A stretch of 57,950 nt of DNA from NCBI RefSeq assembly GCF_028282165.1, contig NZ_JANQIM010000019.1, positions 1-57,950 on the forward strand, in the 5' to 3' direction. Within the stretch, counting starts at the first letter, position 1. Every line of letters starts with the position of its first letter. Positions 9,567 through 18,446 of this stretch are shown here, piece by piece. This stretch comes from Winogradskyella sp. Its GTDB lineage: Bacteria; Bacteroidota; Bacteroidia; Flavobacteriales; Flavobacteriaceae. The notes under the pieces are model-generated. The model was not told the origin of the DNA, did not search any database, and worked only from the letters and a program-made list of their open reading frames with translations. The translations under genes were made by a program, and so were the position numbers.

Positions 9567-10016
9567 ATGGCTATAAAATCCTTTTTTGAAGATGGCGTCT
9601 ATGACGAAATCTCCTCTCGAATTCAGCAGCTTCATAAAGATTCTAAACCCATTTGGGGAAAAATGAATGTAGGGCAAATGCTTCATCATTGCCAAATGCC
9701 ACTTAATATTATATTAGAAAAAGAAAATTATGGTGTTAAGCCCAATTGGTTGGTGAATTTATTGTTTAAGAAAAGTATGTATAGTAACAAACCTTGGAGA
9801 AAAAACATGCCAACAGCTCCAGGTTTTAAAATAACTGAGGAAAAGGATTTTGACACAGAATATAAAGCCATTACTAATCTTTTAGGAGAATTACACTCCC
9901 AACGTGAAAAAGACCAATGGCAACCACATCCTTCCTTTGGAAAATTGACCAAAGATCAATGGGGAAAAATGCAGTACAAGCATCTCGATCATCACTTTAG
10001 ACAATTTGGTGTATAG
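9567..10016 (+). CDS. DUF1569 / DinB-like domain protein
   Basis: The 149-residue cytoplasmic protein has a four-helix DinB-like pattern. The segments GQMLHHCQMPLNIILEKE and HPSFGKLTKDQWGKMQYKHLDHHFRQFG place histidines where DinB-superfamily proteins bind a metal. The C-terminal HLDHHFRQFG is characteristic of DUF1569. The biochemical role of this family is unknown; related DinB-fold enzymes are thiol transferases. It is divergent from radC with a 54-base gap. Confidence 0.8.
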   Translation: MAIKSFFEDGVYDEISSRIQQLHKDSKPIWGKMNVGQMLHHCQMPLNIILEKENYGVKPNWLVNLLFKKSMYSNKPWRKNMPTAPGFKITEEKDFDTEYKAITNLLGELHSQREKDQWQPHPSFGKLTKDQWGKMQYKHLDHHFRQFGV

Positions 10017-10083
10017 TAAGTGATTAGTTTCAATAGTTTAAAGTAAATTTATGTCCCACTTTTACAGGCTCAGTGTCATAATG

Positions 10084-10095
10084 TAAGTTTAGAAA
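10084..10095 (+). promoter_or_regulatory. -7-like box abutting the PaiB-like start
   Basis: TAAGTTTA at 10084-10091 is one mismatch from TAnnTTTG and is followed by four bases and the ATG at 10096. This is the same spacing as at rarA, radC and the GbsR-like gene. Confidence 0.35.
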
Positions 10096-10686
10096 ATGAA
10101 GTATCCGCGAAAACACTACCAAGATGACGATATCTACCATATGATTGAAGTCATTAAAACCTATCCTTTGGCAACAGTCATTTCGGTACAAAACAATGAA
10201 CCACTTATTACGCATTTACCATTGGTGTATGAGGAAAAAAAATTGATTGGGCATATTGATATTTATAATCCCCAAGCCCAATTGCTCAAAGATGATCATA
10301 AGGTTACTATTATTTTTGGTGGCCCTCAATGCTATATTTCACCAACCGTCTATTCAACAACACAATTACCCACTTGGAACTATATTAAAGTTCATATAAA
10401 AGGTATCGTAAAGGCTATTAAAAGTAAAGAAGCTCTAAAACAATCCTTAATAACCATGACCGAGTTTTTAGAGGCGCCAGACCACAAATACGTTTTGGAG
10501 CCCGACAATCCTCGGTTAAATACTAACCTCAACTATATTGAGATGTTCGAAATTGATATTACCCACTGGGAAGGGAAATTTAAACTCTCACAGGATAAAA
10601 AAACAAGCGACATGAAAGCCGCTAGAGAAGAATTGATAAGAGCCAATCAAGAAAGTATAAGAAAGTTTTTAGATAGTGTGTTTTAG
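10096..10686 (+). CDS. PaiB-type FMN-binding protein
   Basis: The 196-residue protein has the PaiB layout: an N-terminal split-barrel flavin-binding fold (LATVISVQNNEPLITHLPLVY) and the family signature CYISPTVYSTTQLPTWNY near residues 75-95. The DITHWEGKFKLSQDK segment near the C-terminus is also typical. B. subtilis PaiB is described as a negative regulator of sporulation and protease genes, but most homologues are uncharacterised flavoproteins. No HTH domain is obvious. The gene stands alone, 79 bases after the DUF1569 gene on the same strand. Confidence 0.88.
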   Translation: MKYPRKHYQDDDIYHMIEVIKTYPLATVISVQNNEPLITHLPLVYEEKKLIGHIDIYNPQAQLLKDDHKVTIIFGGPQCYISPTVYSTTQLPTWNYIKVHIKGIVKAIKSKEALKQSLITMTEFLEAPDHKYVLEPDNPRLNTNLNYIEMFEIDITHWEGKFKLSQDKKTSDMKAAREELIRANQESIRKFLDSVF

Positions 10687-10732
10687 CCTTAACTCCCATC
10701 AATCTTGGACTGGCTTATAAGATAGTTTTGCT

Positions 10733-10763
10733 GTTAATTAACGTACATCATTAATTAATGTAC
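10733..10763. repeat. AT-rich palindromes between convergent genes
   Basis: GTTAATTAAC (10733-10742) is a perfect palindrome. It is followed directly by GTACAT-9 nt-ATGTAC (10743-10763). They lie between the convergent PaiB-like gene and the unrecognised gene ending at 10830. They could slow transcription from either side, but no U-run typical of an intrinsic terminator follows. Confidence 0.45.
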
Positions 10764-10829
10764 AATTATATTCCTTGTTTGACTAAACTTTAGTTTTAAA
10801 CCAACTAATTATTTTTAACAAACATCAAA

Positions 10830-12458
10830 TTAGAATAATTTATCCCACTCCTCATAAATCCTTTCATCTTTCATACCTCTAGCATGTTGGCTATGCTCAT
10901 TTGTAATAACCCTAGTAAGATTGTATGAGTATACATCATATAAAGAATTTAACCAGTAGTTCTGTACACTACGGTATTCCTTTACAACCTCATTCTTAAG
11001 GTAACTTGTTCCTATATATTTGAAAAAATTCATAGTAAACTTCCCATATGCCCTTCTAGTATTATCATTACTTTTTTTGATTCTTTCTGCTTCACTTTTT
11101 GATGCATTATGGGGAATATAGCTATATGGAGTAGTTATGAACTCAAAAAAATTAGAACTCATTTCTTTAACGGTCTTTGAAGAATCATCAACGCCATGAA
11201 TATCTACCATTGATTTACTAAGAGCGCTTTCGATTTCGATAAGCTCCATAATTTTTGTTGAATTTAGATCAGTAATCTCATAAGGGATTTCATTTATCCG
11301 AGTGAAGAATTTTGCCCCCATTGGTTGGAACTTTGGAGAACCAATACCGATTTGACTCATTTTTCTGACTCTTACTTTATAATCGGAATATTCTAAATAG
11401 CAAAATGCAGCGGTTCTCTGTTTTAATACTACTAAATCCGAATATATCTTTTTATAGAAAACATCATTTATTTCACTCAATTTATAATTTTCTATGATAT
11501 AATTCCACCAGCTATCAAATCCATTACTAGCAACAATGCAATATCTATCTACTATTTTTTCTTTATTAGAGTTTTCGATATAATCACCTACTTTTTTACT
11601 GAACAACTCTCTTTGTTTATCTGAAGTCTGACTTAAGTTTGAAAAAATTATTAACAGTTTCTTATCTTCTACAATCTCATCGATATTAGGATAAGTCATG
11701 TTGTTAAAATGGAAATTGACTAAATGATAGGATATTACATATTTATCTTTCCACGAATCAATAGAACTTTGCTGAATTAGTGAATTTAATTTTAGCTTAT
11801 TAGTATCATATGTAGTTATTGGCCAATATTTTAAATTTCTATTATATTTACCAGCTCTAATTTTATCTATTTTACTACTAACAAACCCCCAGTTAATTTT
11901 TTCAAAATTTGTTTTAGTAAAAACGCCATACAAGTATCTATTAATTTCTCTGTAATTCTTTCCATAATTATTATTGAAAAAATACCATCCATTATTATGA
12001 AGTAAATATCTTAAGGAGTTAGTTAGTATAAGCTTATCTATTAAATCTTTAGGAAATTCAAGTAATCTCATCTTTTCTATGTCTTCATTATTAAGAGGAA
12101 CATAGTTTGACTGACACAAAATATTATTTAATAATTTATATGTTCTTGTCTTTTTAGATTTTTTTAAAACATTAAAATCATCATAACCATATAAATCAAG
12201 AGGAGTACTCGATTTTTCTTTTATATGCTTATAAACTATTGGAGAATGTTTTTCGCTTAGTTTTGAATTTGATTCGATTTCTTTCAATATAAATTCTCCA
12301 TGCGTATACCATATATCTTGTTGCAAATTCTTGTATTCCCTCCATAACATTACATTAAAAAAATAGTCTTCCTTTTTTATTTCTTGACCATTTAGACTGA
12401 ACAATACTAATAAAGTTACTACAAATATTATTTTGTCTTTAACTAAAATAATTTTCAT
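10830..12458 (-). CDS. Unrecognised AT-rich gene, probable exported protein
   Basis: The 542-residue product begins with a plausible signal peptide (hydrophobic IIFVVTLLVLFSLNG, about residues 10-24). The rest is rich in Lys, Asn, Ile, Tyr and Phe, with many aromatic residues and no motif I can assign. No membrane segments are clear after the signal. By eye its DNA is richer in A and T than its neighbours, and it is flanked by two AT-rich spacers (143 and 270 bases). It stands alone, convergent with the PaiB-like gene. Composition and isolation suggest horizontal acquisition or a lineage-specific gene. The reading frame itself is long and uninterrupted, so it is very likely real. Confidence 0.75.
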   Translation of the reverse strand: MKIILVKDKIIFVVTLLVLFSLNGQEIKKEDYFFNVMLWREYKNLQQDIWYTHGEFILKEIESNSKLSEKHSPIVYKHIKEKSSTPLDLYGYDDFNVLKKSKKTRTYKLLNNILCQSNYVPLNNEDIEKMRLLEFPKDLIDKLILTNSLRYLLHNNGWYFFNNNYGKNYREINRYLYGVFTKTNFEKINWGFVSSKIDKIRAGKYNRNLKYWPITTYDTNKLKLNSLIQQSSIDSWKDKYVISYHLVNFHFNNMTYPNIDEIVEDKKLLIIFSNLSQTSDKQRELFSKKVGDYIENSNKEKIVDRYCIVASNGFDSWWNYIIENYKLSEINDVFYKKIYSDLVVLKQRTAAFCYLEYSDYKVRVRKMSQIGIGSPKFQPMGAKFFTRINEIPYEITDLNSTKIMELIEIESALSKSMVDIHGVDDSSKTVKEMSSNFFEFITTPYSYIPHNASKSEAERIKKSNDNTRRAYGKFTMNFFKYIGTSYLKNEVVKEYRSVQNYWLNSLYDVYSYNLTRVITNEHSQHARGMKDERIYEEWDKLF

Positions 12459-12728
12459 ATTTAGGAATAATTAATATTAGGATTCATATTTACATGAATT
12501 AAAGCTAACTTTTTAAAAATCTCAAAGTAAGCATATGATGTTATTTTTTTGTAAAACTTAAAAAGCACTTAATACTATTTAAAAAAGAATCGTTCTTCTT
12601 AAGAATAGTAAATTCTTGTTATAAAATCCAAGTAGTCGTAACTATAGCATCACATCAAAAGCTTAGAATTTTTTTAAAAGTTTTTAGAAAATAAATAACT
12701 TTAAGGAGCAATCTTTAAACCGCTAAAA

Positions 12729-13625
12729 ATGAAGGAAATTAAAAAGGAAGACATTACACAAGAAGTTTTTGATCTTTACGATGACTATGCACATAACAAA
12801 CTCAACCGACGTCAATTTGTTGAAAAGCTATCTATTTATGCTGTTGGAGGTCTAACTGTATCGTCTTTACTAAGTTTTATGTCCCCAAATTATATCGATA
12901 CGCTTTTAGTAAAACCAGATGACCCAACCTTAGATTCTAGTTTTATCGACTATGAATCCCCAAAAGGCGGTGGAACTATTAAAGGTTTATTATCTAAGCC
13001 CAAAGCGCATGATGAAAAATTAGCGGGTGTTGTTGTGGTCCATGAAAATCGTGGGCTCAATCCTTACATAGAAGATGTTGGCAGGCGTGTTGCAAAAGCA
13101 AACTTTATATCTTTTGCCCCAGATGCCTTATCACCTTTAGGTGGCTACCCAGGTAATGATGATGATGGTAGAGCCATGCAAAAAAAACGTGATAGAAACA
13201 AGATGCTCGAAGACTTCATTGCAGCTTACGAATATTTAAAAAACCATAAGGATTGTAATGGTAAAGTAGGTGTTGTTGGTTTTTGTTTTGGTGGTTGGAT
13301 CTCAAATATGATGGCTGTACGCTTACCTAATCTTGGTGCCGCAGTGCCCTATTATGGTAGACAGCCTGAAGCTGAAGATGCTAAAAAAATAAAAGCCCCA
13401 CTTTTACTCCAATACGGTGAATTAGACACCAGAGTAAATGCTGGTTGGCCAGCATTTGAAAAAGTACTAAAGGATAATAACATTGAATATGAGGCGTATA
13501 TCTATCCAGGCGTTAATCACGGTTTTCATAATAATACCACACCGCGTTATGATAAAGAAGCAGCACAGCTATCTTGGGATAGAACCATTGCCTTTTTTAA
13601 TAAGCACTTAAATAAACTTGACTAG
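12729..13625 (+). CDS. Dienelactone hydrolase family protein, probably TAT-exported
   Basis: The 298-residue alpha/beta hydrolase has the Cys-Asp-His triad of this family: Cys186 in GFCFGGW, Asp233 in GELDTRV, and His264 in GVNHGFH. The glutamate in VHENRG (Glu106) matches the residue that activates the Cys in dienelactone hydrolases. Residues 24-50 carry a twin-arginine signal (NRRQFVEKL, then a hydrophobic stretch), so the enzyme is probably exported folded. The substrate in flavobacteria is unknown. The Crp-like gene begins 24 bases downstream on the same strand. Confidence 0.9.
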   Translation: MKEIKKEDITQEVFDLYDDYAHNKLNRRQFVEKLSIYAVGGLTVSSLLSFMSPNYIDTLLVKPDDPTLDSSFIDYESPKGGGTIKGLLSKPKAHDEKLAGVVVVHENRGLNPYIEDVGRRVAKANFISFAPDALSPLGGYPGNDDDGRAMQKKRDRNKMLEDFIAAYEYLKNHKDCNGKVGVVGFCFGGWISNMMAVRLPNLGAAVPYYGRQPEAEDAKKIKAPLLLQYGELDTRVNAGWPAFEKVLKDNNIEYEAYIYPGVNHGFHNNTTPRYDKEAAQLSWDRTIAFFNKHLNKLD

Positions 13626-13649
13626 TTTAAAATTTCTCTTCGGATTTTA

Positions 13650-14117
13650 ATGAATCGTAAAACAATAAAAAAAGGTGAGCTTGTTCAACGAACTGGTGAG
13701 TTAAATTCTAAAATTTATCATGTTCATGAGGGATTGTTGAGAGGTTATAGTATCGATGAAAAAGGAAAAGAACATATTTTCATTTTTGCACCAGAAAACT
13801 GGACCATTGCTGACAACCTGCCCCCCGAAGTGCCCTGTGATTTATTCATCGATGCCCTTGAAGATTCTATTGTTACAGTCCATGAAAAAGACATTTCCAA
13901 AGAACATCAAAATATAAAACCTTTGGTTAAGCGACTCGCTGTTTTACAAAAGAGAATTATTATGCTTATGAGCTTCTCGGCTAAAGAGCGCTATGCCCAT
14001 TTTTTGGAAACCTATCCAAACATCATACAGCGCGTCCCTCAAAAAATGATCGCTTCTTACTTAGGAATTACACCTGAAGCGTTGAGTACCATAAAACGTA
14101 AACATTTAAAAAAATAA
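13650..14117 (+). CDS. Short Crp/Fnr-family regulator
   Basis: The 155-residue protein shows a cyclic-nucleotide-binding-like beta roll (YHVHEGLLRGYSIDEKGKEH) and a C-terminal HTH (PQKMIASYLGITPEALSTIKR). Bacteroidota members of this family are usually about 190 residues, and here the first 30-40 residues are missing. An in-frame stop (the hydrolase TAG) lies just upstream and no other start is available, so the short form is real in this sequence. Context suggests a link to the upstream hydrolase and the downstream membrane protein. The effector is unknown. Confidence 0.85.
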   Translation: MNRKTIKKGELVQRTGELNSKIYHVHEGLLRGYSIDEKGKEHIFIFAPENWTIADNLPPEVPCDLFIDALEDSIVTVHEKDISKEHQNIKPLVKRLAVLQKRIIMLMSFSAKERYAHFLETYPNIIQRVPQKMIASYLGITPEALSTIKRKHLKK

Positions 14118-14189
14118 TCACTTCTTAATCTAGATTAATGCATAAGTGAATCGGTTATCCCATTTTTGATTGAATAAATTTTCTTCAAA

Positions 14190-14648
14190 ATGAAAAACCT
14201 ATCACTACTGTTCAAGATTTCTACAATGCTTTGGATTATTTGGGGACTTGTCCATGTGCTTGCTGGTGTTATGACTATGCGAGGTATATTAATTGATGAT
14301 ATCACCGCTTCAGTTGCCGGAATAGCGGATGCTGTAGATCCAGCATCTCTAAAAACAGATTATCCAAAAGCTGCAGGAGCTATTATTGGGCAGCATGGTT
14401 TTAACCTATTTTGGATTGGCATTGTGACTTTTATTTCCGCTTTTTACGTTTGGAAAGGCAATAAAAATGCCATTTTCTTAGCCGCGATAACTGGTGGTTT
14501 AGCCGACTTAGGTTATTTTCTATTTATGGATTTGGGCGGCTACGTAAAGTTTATGCCAGGTACTGTAATGACTATTGTGTCGTCATTGGCGATAATACTT
14601 AGCTTTTACGCTTATTTTAAAACGAAAGCAGTAACTAATAGTTTGTAA
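14190..14648 (+). CDS. Four-helix membrane protein of unknown function
   Basis: The 152-residue product has four likely transmembrane segments, near residues 8-30, 70-90, 95-115 and 122-142. The motif IIGQHGFNLFWIG lies before the second segment. I do not recognise a named family. It follows the Crp-like gene by 72 bases on the same strand and converges with a lipoprotein gene (12 bases between stops), so co-regulation with the regulator is plausible. Confidence 0.8.
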   Translation: MKNLSLLFKISTMLWIIWGLVHVLAGVMTMRGILIDDITASVAGIADAVDPASLKTDYPKAAGAIIGQHGFNLFWIGIVTFISAFYVWKGNKNAIFLAAITGGLADLGYFLFMDLGGYVKFMPGTVMTIVSSLAIILSFYAYFKTKAVTNSL

Positions 14649-14660
14649 AATTGTTTATTA

Positions 14661-15302
14661 CTATTCTATTGAGTAAGAGTCTAGCCGTCTTATTATAAAC
14701 GGAATGTCTTCACTAACAAAAGACGACGTATCATAAATGAGTCCATAACCATCAGCATAATAAAAATGATCCAATCCAGGTGACTGAACACCATCATTTA
14801 AAATAGCATAGCGTTGCGAGTAGGTACTGATAAAACTACCTGCCTCTACTGTAATTTCATTATCTAAAGCGATAAGCTGATCATAAACGATTCCCCAATC
14901 TGCCGAACTCAGTATTCTAGCCGAAAAATTATTGTTGGCATATTTTATACTGCCATCATCGCGTATCAAATACCCTAAAGAATCCCTTAACAACTCAAAA
15001 TGCTCACCGTTAGGATTACATAAGGCAATGCCTGTTTCGTTACCGGTAGTCCAGCGCCTAAACTTATAGTAGATTTCATCATTTAATACTTCAGTGCCGA
15101 CAATACTTACTGAATCTATAACACCAGTCTCATCATAGGTTTGAGTAGTAGAGTTGTACTTGTAGTTTTTGTAGATCCATTGGTTGCCAACGGTTAATGC
15201 ATAAAAATTAGAGTCAGCATCTTGTGCATCTTGGTTATTGTCAGTGGTGGAGCAAGAAAAAGTGATTAAAGCAATAAAGCAGAGATAAACTGTTCGTTTC
15301 AT
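14661..15302 (-). CDS. Lipoprotein of unknown function
   Basis: The 213-residue product has a lipoprotein signal peptide with a lipobox ending LITFSC (Cys17), followed by a flexible Asp/Asn-rich stretch. The mature part (YALTVGNQWIYKNYKY onwards) is a beta-rich domain resembling other flavobacterial lipoproteins whose N-terminus reads 'GNQWIYK'. It is likely anchored in the outer membrane or periplasm. No enzyme motif is visible. It is a single gene with no clear partner. Confidence 0.8.
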   Translation of the reverse strand: MKRTVYLCFIALITFSCSTTDNNQDAQDADSNFYALTVGNQWIYKNYKYNSTTQTYDETGVIDSVSIVGTEVLNDEIYYKFRRWTTGNETGIALCNPNGEHFELLRDSLGYLIRDDGSIKYANNNFSARILSSADWGIVYDQLIALDNEITVEAGSFISTYSQRYAILNDGVQSPGLDHFYYADGYGLIYDTSSFVSEDIPFIIRRLDSYSIE

Positions 15303-15422
15303 GATTATTGTGATTGATTATAACTTGAAACGTAGTGATGCTTTATCTTTTTAAGGTTGGTTAAACTGATTAAATAACGTTCTACATATTAGTTTATTGT
15401 GTAAAGTAATGTGAGATTCAAT

Positions 15423-16775
15423 TTAAAACAATCTGTTAACCTCATCAAAATCCAAACCACCATAATTACCTGAGCTCATTAAGAGCAATGATTTATTTTC
15501 AAAACTCTGGGAGAATAAGAAGTCTTTAAAATCGTCTGGGTTGGTATAAATAATAAGATCATCGCGCTGAAATGCACTAGCAATTTGCTCATGTGTGACT
15601 TCTTCCAATTTTTTAATTTGAACGGCATGTGGAGAATAGAATACCACTGCAACATCAGCAGCATCTAAAGCGCCTTTGTATTCCTTTAAAAATTCCGCAT
15701 TTAAACTACTGTAGGTATGCAACTCCAAACAGGCAACCAGCGCTCTATCGCTATATTGTTCCTTAACCGCTTTCGTCGTGGCCTCTACCTTGCTTGGTGA
15801 ATGCGCAAAGTCTTTATAAGCTACACTTTTAGAATTTTCTGCAATTTTTTCCAACCGTTTGCTTGCGCCTTTAAAAGTAGATATAGCCTCGTAAAAGTCA
15901 TCCTCATCAATGCCCATATGCTGGCAGATCCACTTGGCACCAGCCAGATTATTTAAGTTATGTGCACCAAAAACTTCAATTGGCATTGGTCCTTCTGGAG
16001 TTTCCAATAAGGTGTCTCCATCTTCAACGGTATATTCCGGTGTGCTGTAAGGTATCTTTCGTATTTGATTTTCCGAAGCTTCTACCACACGCTTTACCTC
16101 TGCATCTTCTTCGTTATAATTAATACTTCCGCCTAAAACAATGGAATCAATAAAGATTTCAAATTGCTCAACATAATTTTCGTAGGTTGGAAATACATTA
16201 ATATGATCCCAAGCGATGCCACTTAATAAGGCAATATTAGGCTTATACAAATGAAACTTTGGCCGTCTGTCTATGGGAGAACTTAAATACTCATCACCTT
16301 CCAAAACTATAAAGTCATTGTCATCGGTCAACTTTACCATCACATCAAAACCTTCTAACTGCGCACCAACCATATAATCCACATCGCGATCGTGATAATG
16401 CATTACGTGTAAAATCATGGAAGTGATTGTGGTTTTACCATGACTACCACCAATAACTACGCGTGTTTTGTCTTTGGCTTGTTCGTATATAAACTCTGGA
16501 TAACTATAGATTTTTAGACCTAACTCTTGGGCTTTCAACAACTCAGGATTATCAGCTTTGGCATGCATACCCAAAACGATGGCATCTAAATCTGAAGTGA
16601 TCTTCTCTGGGTACCATCCAAACGCTTCAGGCAATAAGCCTTTGACTTCTAATCGCGACTTTGAAGGGTTAAAAATTTCATCATCGCTTCCAGTTACCCT
16701 ATAGCCTTTATTATGAAGTGCCAAGGCCAAATTGTGCATAGCCGCACCACCAATAGCAATAAAATGTACGTTCAT
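15423..16775 (-). CDS. mpl: UDP-N-acetylmuramate:tripeptide ligase (Mpl)
   Basis: The 450-residue Mur-ligase-family enzyme recycles the murein tripeptide L-Ala-gamma-D-Glu-meso-DAP by joining it to UDP-MurNAc. The N-terminal Rossmann motif is IAIGGAAMHNLA, the ATP P-loop is GGSHGKTT (residues 109-116), and the metal/ATP motif EGDEY lies near residue 200. The GIAWDHINVFPTYE segment and the C-terminal domain are as expected. The length matches Mpl, and the GAAM in place of the MurC-type GIGMS motif distinguishes the two. It is transcribed alone, and a palindromic repeat lies upstream. Confidence 0.93.
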   Translation of the reverse strand: MNVHFIAIGGAAMHNLALALHNKGYRVTGSDDEIFNPSKSRLEVKGLLPEAFGWYPEKITSDLDAIVLGMHAKADNPELLKAQELGLKIYSYPEFIYEQAKDKTRVVIGGSHGKTTITSMILHVMHYHDRDVDYMVGAQLEGFDVMVKLTDDNDFIVLEGDEYLSSPIDRRPKFHLYKPNIALLSGIAWDHINVFPTYENYVEQFEIFIDSIVLGGSINYNEEDAEVKRVVEASENQIRKIPYSTPEYTVEDGDTLLETPEGPMPIEVFGAHNLNNLAGAKWICQHMGIDEDDFYEAISTFKGASKRLEKIAENSKSVAYKDFAHSPSKVEATTKAVKEQYSDRALVACLELHTYSSLNAEFLKEYKGALDAADVAVVFYSPHAVQIKKLEEVTHEQIASAFQRDDLIIYTNPDDFKDFLFSQSFENKSLLLMSSGNYGGLDFDEVNRLF

Positions 16776-16882
16776 AGTTTTGCTTTACAACAAATATCAA
16801 CCTACAGAAATCAAATTCCAAATCCAATGAACTAAATTCTGAAAGTTATTGCACAATAAGGTACAAGAAAAACCATTCTGTT

Positions 16883-16980
16883 AGTCATTGCGAACGCAGT
16901 GTGGCAATCTTTTTGAATTTTAGTTTCAAATTAAAAAGATTGCTTGGTCTTCCAATAGCTATAGGGATCCTTGCAATAAC
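16883..16980. repeat. REP-like palindromic element
   Basis: A 98-base element has nested inverted repeats. The inner arms are GCAATCTTTTT (16904-16914) and its exact complement (16933-16943). The outer arms are GTCATTGCGA (16883) and TTGCAATAAC (ending 16980), which match at 8 of 10 positions. The GTCATTGCGA...GCAATC type resembles interspersed repeats common in Bacteroidota spacers. It sits between tolC and mpl on the minus strand, where it would form a strong hairpin. Confidence 0.75.
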
Positions 16981-17039
16981 ATCCAGTTCTTTTTCAAATG
17001 TTTTCAAGGAAGTTACACCTCTAAAGCATCAACTCAATT

Positions 17040-18443
17040 CTATAACTCTGGATTAACCGATAAACTATTAAACAACTTTGCTTTGGTACTAAAGAACTTA
17101 AACTCAATAGCTATGGCCTTTAACTGACTATCAATAAGCTTGGATTCGCGCGAGTTGACAAGAAATAAAGAGCTCTCCCCTAATTGAAATTTCCGTTCTT
17201 CTGCAAATAACAAACGTTCAGAATCGGTTACCATTTGTTGTGTAATATCATTTTGTAGCACATACGAATCCAGTTCCTGCTGCAAGGCATTAATTTTGTT
17301 AAGGAGATTTACCCTTGTGGCATCAATTTCAAATTCGGTATCCTGCATTTTAAGCTTTGCCAATCTTAAATCGCCACGCTCCTTTCGCAAAAACAATGGA
17401 AAACTAATGTTAAGACCTCCTTTGTACTCAGCCGTATTAAAAGATCTTGCAACGTCTGGCACTTCTGTTAAAAAGTTATATTCTACATCCACTTTAGGTA
17501 ACAGCTTATTTGCCTTCAGCCTCGTATCAACTTCTAGGCTTTGCAACTTGTAATCTAAAGAAATCATTTTGGGATGTGCGTCAATAATGGTTTCATTATC
17601 TCGTAATTGATTGATATTAAAAGTAGTATCAATAATTGGTTCAGAATTAACATCTGGTACTACATTGGGTTGTAGTTCTACAGGTATATTATTTTCTAAC
17701 CATAAAAATGTCGATAGTTCTAACGCCGCTTTTAACAATTTTACACGCGATTGCTCTAAGCTTAAACGACGCTGATTAATGGCTATTCTGGCTTCAACCA
17801 CATCAATTTGAGCACGTTCACCAACTTCTGCACCACGTTCCACACCTCGGAATCGCTGTTCTGCATTGGTTAGGAAATTCTGAAATAACAGCAATTCATT
17901 ATATGCTTGCAACCATTTAAAATAGGCCATTGAGGCTTCAAACAAAATATTGTTGACAAAGATATCCCTGTCTGCTTTGGCTTGTTCCCTAAACAATTTT
18001 GCTTGTTTTAAGGATGCCATTCGGTCATTGATCAATAACCCTTGTGCCACTGGAACTTTTATTCCTGCAGAATATAAGCCATCGTCTGGCACAAAAGCTT
18101 CAGGATTTAAGAAATCACCTGAATTTTCTTCAAAGGTGGCTTTTAGCTCTATACCATACCATGTTGGGATTTTAAACATACCGTTAAGCCTGTCGTAATA
18201 CTCCGTCCCTTTAAACTTTTTTCGGTCGTAATCGACTTCAAACTTTGGATCAAAGGCTCCTCTCGATCTAAGGAGTTCTGCCTGACTTTCGTCAATGACC
18301 AGCTCAGCCTGTTTTACAATTGGATGAAACTTTTTCACGTAGCCTAAGTATTCATCAAACCGAAGTATTTCGGTAATACTGTCGGTCTGTCCAAAACTTG
18401 AAAAACTAACAACTATGAAAAGTAGTGTGCTTAGATACTTCAT
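17040..18443 (-). CDS. TolC-family outer-membrane efflux channel
   Basis: The 467-residue product has a signal peptide (MKYLSTLLFIVVSFSSFG) and the long helical repeats of TolC-like channels, with paired outer-membrane-factor domains. The coiled coils are rich in Glu, Gln, Arg and Lys (for example VEARIAINQRRLSLEQSR), and YSAGIKVPVAQGLL forms a barrel strand. It is the last gene of the TetR-ABC-HlyD-TolC operon, 3 bases after hlyD. It should supply the outer-membrane exit for substrates passed on by the adaptor. Confidence 0.9.
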   Translation of the reverse strand: MKYLSTLLFIVVSFSSFGQTDSITEILRFDEYLGYVKKFHPIVKQAELVIDESQAELLRSRGAFDPKFEVDYDRKKFKGTEYYDRLNGMFKIPTWYGIELKATFEENSGDFLNPEAFVPDDGLYSAGIKVPVAQGLLINDRMASLKQAKLFREQAKADRDIFVNNILFEASMAYFKWLQAYNELLLFQNFLTNAEQRFRGVERGAEVGERAQIDVVEARIAINQRRLSLEQSRVKLLKAALELSTFLWLENNIPVELQPNVVPDVNSEPIIDTTFNINQLRDNETIIDAHPKMISLDYKLQSLEVDTRLKANKLLPKVDVEYNFLTEVPDVARSFNTAEYKGGLNISFPLFLRKERGDLRLAKLKMQDTEFEIDATRVNLLNKINALQQELDSYVLQNDITQQMVTDSERLLFAEERKFQLGESSLFLVNSRESKLIDSQLKAIAIEFKFFSTKAKLFNSLSVNPEL

Positions 18444-18446
18444 AAT

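Noticed and set aside
12459..12728. Small RNA or promoter in the spacer before the hydrolase
   Set aside because: Only an imperfect TAACTTTA (12696-12703) was found, with no stem of note.
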